Shown here: positions 7,907 to 16,700 of the stretch, in pieces | How the letters are laid out: each line of letters opens with the position of its first letter | Numbering within the stretch: position 1 is the stretch's first letter | NCBI GenBank assembly: GCA_031316315.1 | Contig: JADBEO010000015.1 | Span: 26,726 to 90,725 of the forward strand | Source of the DNA: Chelatococcus sambhunathii | GTDB lineage: Bacteria > Pseudomonadota > Alphaproteobacteria > Rhizobiales > Methylopilaceae | DNA: 64,000 bases | Reading direction: 5' to 3' | The notes under the pieces: generated by a model | Told to the model about the DNA's origin: nothing | The model's database searches: none | What the model saw: only the letters and a program-made list of their open reading frames with translations | Translations under genes and position numbers: made by a program

Positions 7907-8617
7907 TCAGTGCATGGCGGCGCCGCCGTCGACGCTGACGCATTGTCCCGTCGTGAACGTCGTATGGCGGCTGGTGAGAAACAGCACCGCTTCGGTCAGC
8001 TCGTGCGGCTGGCCGATGCGGCCCATCGGGTTGCCGGTCTCGAGCGCGAGCTCCGAGGCGCTCATCGACGGCGCGTCGAGCAGCGGCGTGTCGACCGGGC
8101 CCGGCGCGACGGCGTTGACGAGCACGCGCGGGGCGAGTTCGCGCGCCCAGGACCGCGTCAGCGACAGGACGGCGCCCTTCGTCGCGCAGTATCCGGAGGC
8201 GTTGGCGCGGCCGAGATAGGCGAGCTCGGAGGCGACGTTGACGATCTTGCCGCCCTCCGGCGGGAAGCGCTTCAGCGCCTCGCGGGCCGCAAGGATCGTC
8301 CCGCGCAGGTTGACCGCGACCATGCGGTCGAACCCGTCGAAATCGAAACTCGAGAGGGGAGAGCCGCGGAACAGGCCGGCGCAATTGACGATCGCGTCGA
8401 GCCCGCCCAGCGCCTTGGTTGCCTCATCCATGGCGGCCGAGATCTGGCCTTCGTCGGAGACGTCGGCCTTCAGCATCGGGAACGGCGCATCGGACGCTGC
8501 GAGATCGACGCCCGCGACGCGCGCGCCGACCTCCGCGAGCCGAAGCGCCGCCGCGCGGCCGATGCCGCTCGCGGCGCCGGTGACGACGATCCTCAGTCCT
8601 TCGTGCCCGCTCACCAT
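7907..8617 (-). CDS. Short-chain dehydrogenase/reductase (SDR), operon copy B
   Basis: This 236-residue classical SDR has the cofactor motif TGAASGIG near the N-terminus, NCAG, a catalytic serine in VASELAY, and Y-x-x-x-K in GYCATKGAV. A conserved PG motif follows (VAPGPVDTP), and the C-terminus SVDGGAAMH is typical. I chose ATG 8617 because a longer frame would run deep into the preceding SDR gene. This start overlaps that gene's stop by 7 bp, indicating translational coupling. It probably oxidises or reduces a hydroxyl or carbonyl intermediate with NAD(P); the substrate is unknown. Confidence 0.88.
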   Translation of the reverse strand: MVSGHEGLRIVVTGAASGIGRAAALRLAEVGARVAGVDLAASDAPFPMLKADVSDEGQISAAMDEATKALGGLDAIVNCAGLFRGSPLSSFDFDGFDRMVAVNLRGTILAAREALKRFPPEGGKIVNVASELAYLGRANASGYCATKGAVLSLTRSWARELAPRVLVNAVAPGPVDTPLLDAPSMSASELALETGNPMGRIGQPHELTEAVLFLTSRHTTFTTGQCVSVDGGAAMH

Positions 8618-9369
8618 GGCGCTTCGCCCCGATCGACCCCAAGGCTCTGTCCGGTGACGCTGGCGGCAAGGTCCGAGGCGAGGAACAGGTAGGGGCCGGC
8701 GACGTCGTCCGGATCCATGAAGCCCGGCATCGCCTGCGCCGCCATGACCCCGTCCAGCAGCGTCTCCTCGCTGGCGCCGGTGCGCTCCGACATGCGCTTC
8801 AGCGAGCGCAGCGAGGCTTCCGTGCGCACCCATCCCGGGCAGACGGCGTTGACGTTGATCCCGCGCGGCCCGAGTTCCTTGGCCCAGGTCTTGGTGAGGC
8901 CGATGACGGCGTGCTTGGAGGCCACGTAGCCCCCGAACGCCGCCTCCGCGGTGCGCGACCAGACGGACGCCGTGTTGACGATGCGCCCGCCCGCGCCGAG
9001 CTTCGGCAGGAGCGCGCGTGTCATCAGGAACATGCCGGTGACGTTGATCTCGAGGATGCGCCGGAAGGTCTCCTCGTTGTCGGCGCTCGCGTCGTCGAGC
9101 GGGGTGAGGCGCTCGTAACCGGCGTTGTTGATCAGCACGTCGACGCGGTCGAGGCCGGCCGCGAACGCCTCGACCTCCCCGGACGCCGTGACGTCGACCA
9201 GCGCGGCGCGGGCGCCGAGCCGCTCGGCCTCGTCGTGGATCTTCGGATCGTCTGCGAGCATGATGAGGTCCGCGCCGGCGCCCGAGAAGGCGCGCGCGAG
9301 GCCGAGGCCGATGCCCCGGCTCGCCCCGGTGACGACGACGGCGCGTCCGGCAAGGCCCGGGAGGCTCAC
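8611..9369 (-). CDS. Short-chain dehydrogenase/reductase (SDR), operon copy A
   Basis: This 252-residue SDR has TGASRGIG, NNAG and the active-site pair S (NTASVW) and Y-x-x-x-K (YVASKHA), with NAVCPGWVRTE after it. It is a separate lineage from the adjacent SDR rather than a tandem duplicate. The start is GTG at 9369, which overlaps the TGA of the ABC ATPase gene in a GTGA arrangement. Two consecutive SDRs suggest successive oxidation steps, for instance of a hydroxylated product of the Rieske enzyme; that order is inference. Confidence 0.88.
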   Translation of the reverse strand: MSLPGLAGRAVVVTGASRGIGLGLARAFSGAGADLIMLADDPKIHDEAERLGARAALVDVTASGEVEAFAAGLDRVDVLINNAGYERLTPLDDASADNEETFRRILEINVTGMFLMTRALLPKLGAGGRIVNTASVWSRTAEAAFGGYVASKHAVIGLTKTWAKELGPRGINVNAVCPGWVRTEASLRSLKRMSERTGASEETLLDGVMAAQAMPGFMDPDDVAGPYLFLASDLAASVTGQSLGVDRGEAPW

Positions 9370-10136
9370 AGCTCGTCTCCCGCCGCGGCCCGCACGGCGC
9401 CGATCGTCTCGCGGCGCAGCGCGAAGAAGTCGTCGCCGTCGCGCAGCTCGATCGTACGTTCGTCGCCGAGGCGCGAGCGCACGTCGATTTCGGCCACGAT
9501 GCGCGCGGGGCGCCGGGAGAACACGATCACCCGATCCGCGACGAACAGCGCCTCCTCGACGTCATGGGTGACGAAGACGACGGTCTTGGCGTCGCGCCTC
9601 TGGATCGCGCGCAACTCCGTCTGCAGCTGCTCGCGCCTCAACGCGTCGAGCGCGCCGAAGGGCTCATCCATCAGGAGGACGTCCGCGCCCGCTGCGAGAG
9701 TTCGCGCGATCGCGATGCGCTGGCGCATGCCGCCCGACACCTGGTTTGGATAGTGGTCCGAGAACTCGTAGAGGCCGACCAGGTCGAGATACTGCTCGGC
9801 GCGAACCGCCTTCTCCGTCTCGGTGAGGTCGGTGCGGTATTTCATCCCGAAGGCGACGTTCTCGGCGACCGTCAGCCAGGGGAAGGACGAGTAGGACTGG
9901 AACACCATGCCGCGCCGCCGGTCGGGCGGGCCGACAGGCTCGCCCTCGAGGCGGATCTCGCCGGACGTCGGCGCGTCGAGCCCGCCGACCATGCGCATCA
10001 GCGTGGTCTTCCCGCAGCCCGAGGGTCCAAGGAAGACGACGAACTCGTGCCGCCGCACCGACAGGTCGAACGGTTTCTCGACGACCGGCACGTCGCCGAA
10101 GCGTTTGGTGACGCGGTCGAACTGGAGATGGACCAC
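9366..10136 (-). CDS. ABC transporter ATPase, nitrate/sulfonate/taurine type
   Basis: This 256-residue ATPase has Walker A GPSGCGKT at 37-44, the signature SGGMRQR, Walker B VLLMDEP and a switch histidine in FVTHDVEEA. It groups with the SsuB/TauB importer ATPases by its GMVFQSYSSFPWLTV Q-loop and its length. The start is GTG 10136, 4 bp after the permease stop. It should energise uptake of the substrate bound by the protein at 11019-12008. Confidence 0.93.
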   Translation of the reverse strand: MVHLQFDRVTKRFGDVPVVEKPFDLSVRRHEFVVFLGPSGCGKTTLMRMVGGLDAPTSGEIRLEGEPVGPPDRRRGMVFQSYSSFPWLTVAENVAFGMKYRTDLTETEKAVRAEQYLDLVGLYEFSDHYPNQVSGGMRQRIAIARTLAAGADVLLMDEPFGALDALRREQLQTELRAIQRRDAKTVVFVTHDVEEALFVADRVIVFSRRPARIVAEIDVRSRLGDERTIELRDGDDFFALRRETIGAVRAAAGDEL

Positions 10137-10140
10137 TGGC

Positions 10141-11022
10141 TCACGCTCCCCTGAGGTAGCGAAAGGCGCGGCGGTGCAGCAGCCGCAGCAGCTGGTCGGT
10201 CGCGAGCCCGATGAGGCCGATCAGGACGACGCCGGCCATGACCTCGGGCGTCTTCATGTAGCGGCGCGCCGCCCAGATGACGAAGCCGAGCCCTGAGTCC
10301 GCCGCCACGATCTCGGCGATGATCAGGTAGGTCCAGCACCAGCCGAGCGAGATCCGCAGGTTGTCGACGAGGCTCGGCAGCATGGCCCGGAAGGCGACGT
10401 CCTTCAGCGCCTGGCGCTCGTTGGCGCCGACGGTGTAGGCGATCTCGAAATATTCGTTCGGAACGCGCCGCATGTCGTCGGCGACGAGCAGCACCAGCTG
10501 GAAGAAGGTGCCGAGCCATAAAAGGAAGATCTTGGTCTCCTCGCCGACGCCGAACCAGATGATGGCGAGCGGGACCAGCGCCGGGACCGGCAGGTAGCGG
10601 ATGAAGTCGACGGCCGGCTCGAGGGCTGCGCCCACTGCGCGATAGCCGCTCATGGCGACGCCGATCGGAATGGCCATCAGGGCGGCGAGCAGGAACGCGC
10701 CCCACACCCGCAGCGTCGAGACCCAGGCGTGCCAGAGGAGGTTCTGGTCCGAGATCATTCGCGCCATCGCCGAGAGGATCGTCGACGGCGCGGGGAAGAA
10801 CAGCGGGGTGGTGAGGCCGAGGCGGGCGACGATCTCCCAGATGGCGAGGATGGCGAGGCTCGCGCCGACGGCGACGACGGCGTCCCAGCCGGGCGGGAGC
10901 GGCGCGCGCAGACGGAAGGGCCCGCGCCGGGCCGCCGGACGCCTCGCGGCCGGAGCAGGCGTCTCGGCCGGCGATCCGGCGACGTTCGACGCTGCGCCTT
11001 CGGCTTCCGCCACGAGGCTCAC
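10141..11022 (-). CDS. ABC transporter permease, SsuC/TauC type
   Basis: This 293-residue inner-membrane permease has about six membrane segments after a hydrophilic, Pro/Ala/Arg-rich N-terminal tail of about 45 residues. The coupling loop is recognisable (EYFEIAYTVGANERQALKDV), the BPD_transp_1 EAA motif of the nitrate/sulfonate/taurine class. The start is GTG 11022, overlapping the stop of the binding-protein gene as GTGA. It forms an importer with its two neighbours. Confidence 0.92.
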   Translation of the reverse strand: MSLVAEAEGAASNVAGSPAETPAPAARRPAARRGPFRLRAPLPPGWDAVVAVGASLAILAIWEIVARLGLTTPLFFPAPSTILSAMARMISDQNLLWHAWVSTLRVWGAFLLAALMAIPIGVAMSGYRAVGAALEPAVDFIRYLPVPALVPLAIIWFGVGEETKIFLLWLGTFFQLVLLVADDMRRVPNEYFEIAYTVGANERQALKDVAFRAMLPSLVDNLRISLGWCWTYLIIAEIVAADSGLGFVIWAARRYMKTPEVMAGVVLIGLIGLATDQLLRLLHRRAFRYLRGA

Positions 11023-12008
11023 TTCGCGCCCGTGATCGCCGTGACGACCGACGGATCGATCTGCTGCTTTGCGTCGAGCTTGGTGTCGGCCGCCTTGTAG
11101 TCGAGGTTGAGCTGCATCACCGTGTCGAAGATCTCGTAGAGCTTGCCCGGCTTCTCCTTCGTGCCGATCATCTCGAGGTTATCGGCCTTGCCGGTGAACT
11201 CGAGGCTCGTGTCGAAGATCTCCTTCACTTCCTTCTCGCTCAGATTGTAGTGCGGCGCGGCCAGCTTGATGAACTCGGCGGGATCGGATTTGTAGAGGTC
11301 GATCGCCTTGAAAATGCCGGTCAGGAATTTCTGATACTTGACCGGGTTCTTCTTCAGGTCGTCCTGCCGGACGTCGATGATGTCGATGATGATTTCGCTG
11401 TCCTTGGAGGAGATCAGCAGCTTGCCCTTGCGCTGCGTCTGCGAGGACAGCGCCTGCGACATGACCGGCTCGTAGGTCCCGATCGCATCGATCGACGGGT
11501 CCGCGAACACCGCGACGGTGTCCTGGGTCATGATCTCCTTGATCTTGAGGTCGTCGAGCGTCAGGCCGAGCTTCTTAAGCTCCAACTGCAGCAGCAGGCG
11601 CGCCGGGATGTTCGGCTCGACCGCGACCGTCTTGCCCTTGAGGTCGGCCACCGTGCCGATTTTGTCGCCGGCGATCACGCCGTCGCCGCCGACGGACTTG
11701 TCGATCGTCGCGATGATGATCCCGGGCGTGGAGGCGTCGCGCGGACGGCCCTGATGCTCGCCGACGGTGCGCATGTCGACCTCGATGTCGCCGCGCGTCA
11801 TTGCGGCGAGCACGTTCGAGCGGTCGTCCTCAAACCGCATCTCGACGTCGAGGCCGAGCTCCTTGAAGTACCCCTTGTCCATCGCGACGAACACCGGCGC
11901 GTAGCCGGTCCATGTCGGCGCGAGGATCCGGATCTTGCCGTCTTCGGCGCGAGCCGCGCCCGACGCGAGAAGAAGCGAAAAAGCGGCGGCGATCGCGACA
12001 TGCCTCAT
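11019..12008 (-). CDS. ABC transporter substrate-binding protein, NMT1/THI5-like
   Basis: This 329-residue periplasmic binding protein has a clear signal peptide (cleavage probably after ASGAARA, residue 21). The mature start IRILAPTWTGYAPVFVAMDK is typical of the SsuA/TauA/NMT1 group, whose ligands include sulfonates, pyrimidines and other small N or S compounds. It is the first gene of the ten-gene operon and lies divergent to the LysR gene, with 125 bp between the two starts. Ligand identity cannot be deduced; the operon's enzymes suggest a nitrogen-rich compound. Confidence 0.92.
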   Translation of the reverse strand: MRHVAIAAAFSLLLASGAARAEDGKIRILAPTWTGYAPVFVAMDKGYFKELGLDVEMRFEDDRSNVLAAMTRGDIEVDMRTVGEHQGRPRDASTPGIIIATIDKSVGGDGVIAGDKIGTVADLKGKTVAVEPNIPARLLLQLELKKLGLTLDDLKIKEIMTQDTVAVFADPSIDAIGTYEPVMSQALSSQTQRKGKLLISSKDSEIIIDIIDVRQDDLKKNPVKYQKFLTGIFKAIDLYKSDPAEFIKLAAPHYNLSEKEVKEIFDTSLEFTGKADNLEMIGTKEKPGKLYEIFDTVMQLNLDYKAADTKLDAKQQIDPSVVTAITGAK

Positions 12009-12133
12009 GACGGGGACCAGACCTTTCAGGGTGGGCCAAACGGCGAGAGCTCCATCGTGAGACGGTTTCGTATCGACAAGAATTAGTTTTGTTGGAATGT
12101 TGCATCGAAGATTATCAATGTGAGGCCGACGAG
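12009..12133. promoter_or_regulatory. Divergent promoter region between the operon and lysR
   Basis: This 125-bp gap separates the minus-strand operon from the plus-strand LysR gene and is AT-richer than its surroundings. It contains an imperfect palindrome at 12103-12120 (CATCGA, six bases, TCAATG; one mismatch) just before the LysR start, a plausible but unproven LysR-type operator. No promoter hexamers stand out. Confidence 0.45.
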
Positions 12134-13066
12134 ATGGCCGCTGCGAGCGGCGCCCGCTCCCGGATGCGGCGTCTGGACAACATCGATCTGCGGCTGCTGC
12201 GCGTGTTTGCTGCGCTGGTGGAGGCCGGGGGCTTTCCGGACGCGCAGATCGCGCTCAATCTCTCCCAATCGACGCTGTCGACCCATCTTGCGGCGCTGGA
12301 GCGCAAGCTTGGCGGACAGCTCTGCGAGCGCGGGCGGGGCGGCTTCCGGACGACGCCGTTCGGCCAGTCCGTCTATGCGGCCGCGCGGCGCCTCTTCGAC
12401 GACGTCGACGCTTTTCAGTCCCGGATCGGCAGCGACCGGCAAAGGCTGGTCGGACGGCTCCGCGTCGGCATCATCGACGGCGTGGTGACGAACCCGGATC
12501 TTGGGCTGCAGAACGCGTTCGGCCGCTACATGGCCTATGCGGCCGAGGTCTTCGTCGATCTCGAACTCGGCACGCCGCTGGAGCTCGAGCAGGCGCTGAT
12601 GGACGGGCGCCGCGACGTGATCATCGGCCCCTTCTCGCAGAAGGCTCCCGGCGTGTTCTACACGCCGCTCTGCCGCGAGCCGCACGCGCTCTATTGCGGA
12701 AAGGGGCACGCCCTGTTCGACAAGCCGGAGGCGCGCCACGCCGACATCGAAGAGGCGCTGTTCTCAGTGCGTCGCTACCGGCACCTCGATGATCTCTACC
12801 GGGTGAACCACCCGCGCGCGAGCGCCTCCATCCTGCACATGGAGGCGCAGACGATGCTGATCCTGTCTGGACGCTTCGTCGGCTACCTGCCTCGCCATAT
12901 CGGCGAGCACTGGGCGGAGCAGGGGCTGATGAAGGCGGTGCGCGCCGAAAGCTACGGCTTCGAGTCCCAGCACTTCATCGCGACGCGGAACGTGAAGGGC
13001 GATGCGCCCCATGTCGACGCCTTCGTCGAGGAGCTAAAGAGGGGCGCTCCGCGCGCGGAGCGCTGA
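12134..13066 (+). CDS. LysR-family transcriptional regulator
   Basis: This 310-residue LysR-type regulator has an N-terminal winged helix-turn-helix (LRLLRVFAALVEAGGFPDAQ, then NLSQSTLSTHLAALERKLG) and a C-terminal effector-binding domain starting near RLRVGIIDGV. I chose ATG 12134 with GAGG 8 bases upstream over an in-frame TTG at 12089. It is divergent from the ten-gene operon, the standard layout for a LysR protein that controls its neighbour in response to a pathway metabolite. That regulation is inferred from position. Confidence 0.9.
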   Translation: MAAASGARSRMRRLDNIDLRLLRVFAALVEAGGFPDAQIALNLSQSTLSTHLAALERKLGGQLCERGRGGFRTTPFGQSVYAAARRLFDDVDAFQSRIGSDRQRLVGRLRVGIIDGVVTNPDLGLQNAFGRYMAYAAEVFVDLELGTPLELEQALMDGRRDVIIGPFSQKAPGVFYTPLCREPHALYCGKGHALFDKPEARHADIEEALFSVRRYRHLDDLYRVNHPRASASILHMEAQTMLILSGRFVGYLPRHIGEHWAEQGLMKAVRAESYGFESQHFIATRNVKGDAPHVDAFVEELKRGAPRAER

Positions 13067-13125
13067 CGTCGTGTGGATTTCAGATCTGCGATGGCGCCGC
13101 GCCGCCATCAGAAAAAGAGGGACGC

Positions 13126-13608
13126 ATGTCGGACGGCAATCCGGGGCTCACGTACATGAAGTCGCTGAACGACTGCTTCTACGACCAGATCAAGGTCGCC
13201 GATCAGAAGGCGACGCTGATGATCTCGCTGATCGTCCTGATGATCGTATGGTCGCCGGACGTGCGGCAGATCTATCTGCAGCCATTCGGCCTCGCCGCGA
13301 AGGGATGGCTGCCGGCCGCGGTGGTCACGTTCGCGCTGGTGGTCGCGCTCGTCAGCGCCCTCTGCGTCGTGACACCGCGCCGTCGCAAATCGCGTTCGCC
13401 GCTGTTCTGGGGCGGCTGGCCGGAGGCCGCGGAGGCTGCGCTCGCGCTCGCGCTCGAAGGCGACCGGGAAAAGCTTCTGCGCAGCTACGCCGATAACGCG
13501 GCCAACCTCGCCGCCATCTGCCGGCGCAAATACATGTTCGTGTCGATCGCCGTCTGGGCGCTGATCGCAGCGCTCGTCGCCCACGGCGTTTTCGTCACGA
13601 TCCGATGA
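13126..13608 (+). CDS. Pycsar-effector-like (DUF5706-type) membrane protein
   Basis: This 160-residue protein has three predicted membrane helices (about 31-48, 62-84, 136-158). The first is preceded by an ADQKATLM segment, and a helical stretch ending A-x-I-C-x-x-KY leads into the last helix. The ADxKA motif, the loop after helix 2 and the Y-x(n)-A-x-I-x(3)-KY pattern resemble the DUF5706/PycTM family, known as membrane effectors of Pycsar cyclic-nucleotide defence. No dedicated Pycsar cyclase is adjacent, but a CHASE2 adenylate cyclase gene lies 3.8 kb downstream on the same strand. The start is ATG 13126 behind GAGGG. It may be a standalone cyclic-nucleotide or stress-responsive membrane protein. 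Confidence 0.65.
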   Translation: MSDGNPGLTYMKSLNDCFYDQIKVADQKATLMISLIVLMIVWSPDVRQIYLQPFGLAAKGWLPAAVVTFALVVALVSALCVVTPRRRKSRSPLFWGGWPEAAEAALALALEGDREKLLRSYADNAANLAAICRRKYMFVSIAVWALIAALVAHGVFVTIR

Positions 13609-13705
13609 CGATCATCGGGCGCAATCATCGGGTCTATCGACTGTCTCCTCGCGACTGAGTAGTTTGCCGCCGCGTCATGGGGGGCGGCGTCGCCGCGGAA
13701 CTGGA

Positions 13706-16700
13706 ATGGCGGTTGCGGTTCTGCGGCTGGGGGCGGCCGCGGCGGCGATGGCGTTGAGCTTGGCGGCTGCGCATGCGCAGGCTCCCTTCGCGCGTCCGCA
13801 GCCTTACGCCGCCAACGTCATCGCCACGAAGGGCGGCGAGGAGCTTCAGCTTCGGGCGGAGCCGGACTGGCGGTCCGTCGTGATCGACCAGCGCCTGATC
13901 GGCGGCGACAGCTTGCGCACCAACGCCTTCGGCAATCTCGCGATCCTGTTCGAGGACCGCACGCAGATCCGCCTCGGCCGCAATTCAGAGCTCGTCGTCA
14001 AGGACGTCGCGCGCGGGCCGAACGGCGAGACGCAGCTCGCTCTGCCGCGCGGCTCGATGTGGGCGCGCGCCGCGCGCGGAGGATCCGGCGTCACCGTCGA
14101 GACCCCCGCGGCCGCGGCGGCGATCCGCGGCACCGACTGGTCGCTGAGCGTCGAAGGGAAAAAGACGGGCCTCATCGTGCTCGACGGCGAAGTGGCGCTG
14201 ACCAATCCTCAAGGGTCGGTCACGGTCCGCGGCGGCGAAGCGGCGGAGGCTGTCGTCGGCCGAGCGCCGCGGAAGGTCACGCTGGTGAACTTCGATCGCC
14301 GCGAGCAGATCCAGATCTATCGCGATCTCGCCGACAGCTTCTCCGAACTCACCCCGACCGCAGTGACGCGCGCCGAGGAGCGCGCCGCACGAGGCAGGGC
14401 GCTCGCCCGGCCGGGCGCCGCGCGATCGGCCGAGGAGTGGCTGACGCTCGCCGAGACCGGCCTGACCTATGACGGACCGAAGATGGCGGCGCAGGCTCTC
14501 GCCCAAGCCGAGCGGCGTGGTCTGTCGCCGGCGCAGAAGGCGCGGGCGGATCTGGTTCACTGCTTCATCGAGGCGCGCAAACGCCGCTGGGCGAAGGCCG
14601 CGGCGCTGTGCGAGGGCGCGGTCGGCCGGCTGGACCGCGCGCGGGCCGGGACGGCGGCCTATCTCGGCTGGGCGGCGCGCGCCATGGCCGATCCGACCAA
14701 GCATGCGCCATTGCCCGACGCCGCCCGCTATGCCGACACGCCCCAGGGCGTGCTGGCGCGGGCGAGCGTCGAGAGCTTCGTGTTCAACGCCAAGCGCGGC
14801 GTCGAGATCGTCGACGAGGGCGTCAGGCGCTATCCGAACGACGTGATGATGCGGGCCGGCAAGGGCCTGCTCCACATCATGATGTCCGACAAGGAGGCGG
14901 CGAAGAAGGCGATCGACGAGGCGCTCGCGGTCGATCCGGACGATCCTTACGCGCTGGTCGCGAGCGCACGCTACAAGCTCACAGTCGAGAGCGACCTTGA
15001 AGGCGCGCTGAAGCAGCTGAAGCGCGCGCAGCAGGTCGCGCCCGGCGCCGACTTCGTCTGGTTGGAGACCAGTCTCGTCGAGGACGAGCGCGACGCCACC
15101 CACGAGGCCGAAGCCGCGCACAAAAAGGCGATCGAGCTCGATCCGGACGATCCGATCAACCGCTCGAACTACGCCGTTTTCCTGATGGAGCGGGGCCGGC
15201 TCGCGGCCGCGGAACGGGAGCTCGAGGCGGCCGAGGCGATCGATCCCGGCGGCTTCTTCAACCTCTACACGCGCGGTTTCCTCGAACTCAGCCGAGGTCA
15301 GAACGAAGCTGCGATCCAGAAGCTGCTGGCGGCCTCGGCGATCGCGCCGCAGGCCTCGAGCGTGCAGATCGCGATTGCTATCGCAAACTACCAGTCGGGC
15401 AACACGGTCGAGGCGGATCAGGCGCTCGACAACGCCGACCAGTTCGACGACGACGACCCGATCACGCCGATGATCCGCTCGGTGATCGCCGTCGACCGCT
15501 ATCGCGCCGACGAAGCGATCGAGAACGCCCGCGAGTCGCTGCGCCGTCGCGAGGCGCGCGGCGGGGCCTTCGCGACGATCGACGCCAACCGGCAGAACGG
15601 CTCCTTCGTCGCTTCGGCGCTGAGGTTCCTGCAGCTCGACGAATGGGCCCGCTACTATGGCGACCGTGTCGCCGACGCCTTCACCTCGAGCGCCTATTTC
15701 GACCAGGCGATCGTCAACCGCGCCGATCCCTTCGCCGCGGCGACGACGCAATCTCCGCCGGACGCGCTCCAGGGCGGCGTGACCTCGTTCTCCTCGCTCA
15801 TCCAGGGCCTGATGATCGAACCGCTCGCGATCGCGAGCCCCGAGCGCAACACCGCGCTCGTCTTCCATCCCTTCGCCGAGGTCGCGGCCGGCGGCGGCTT
15901 CGTGACCCGCGACGGCAGGACCGGCTGGGTCTCCGACACCTCGATCAACGCGGCGGTGATGGAGCCCTTCCCGGTCGCGATCTACGCCAACGCCACCTTC
16001 GATCGGCCGGACAGCCGCTATCCGAACGACCGCGACGACAACGCCACGGGCACCTTCATCCTCGGCGCGCGGCCGACGCCTTACGACAAGCTCGCTCTGT
16101 TCAACGTCACGGTGAACAGCCGCGAGGGCGCACGGCTGTTCGACCGCGCCTTCGAATTCACGCCCGCCCTGTTCGCGCAGGATCGGGAGCGCTCGCTCGT
16201 CACCGTCTCCGGCGCCGCCTGGAGCCACGAGTTCGCCGACCGCAACGTGGTGCAGTCGATGGTCGCCGGCACCACTGTCGACCAGAAGAGCGTCACCACG
16301 GACCCCTTCGCCTTCGATTCCGACGGCGATCTCGTGTCAGACTCCGTGATCGGCCTCGACCGGACCCAGAAGCTGCGGCAGCGCGAGATCTTCGGCGGCG
16401 TGAGCCACCTGCTCGGGATCGGCGACGTCACGCTTCGCTACGGCGCGGAGGGCGGCGGATCGAGTTTCAAGCTCGACCAGTCGACCCTGCTGCTCGACGG
16501 CAGCGTCGGAGAGGCCCGCACGCGGCCGGACGGCGAGGCCTGGCGCGTCTACGCTGACGCCGTCTGGGACGTGACCCGCAACCTCAAGATCGAGGGCGGC
16601 CTGTTCGCATCCTCCCTCAAGATCGGCGCACAGGGCGGGCAGGAGCGGTTCGACCCCCGCATCGGCGTCGCGTTCCAGCCCGCCGACGGCCAGTGGCTGC

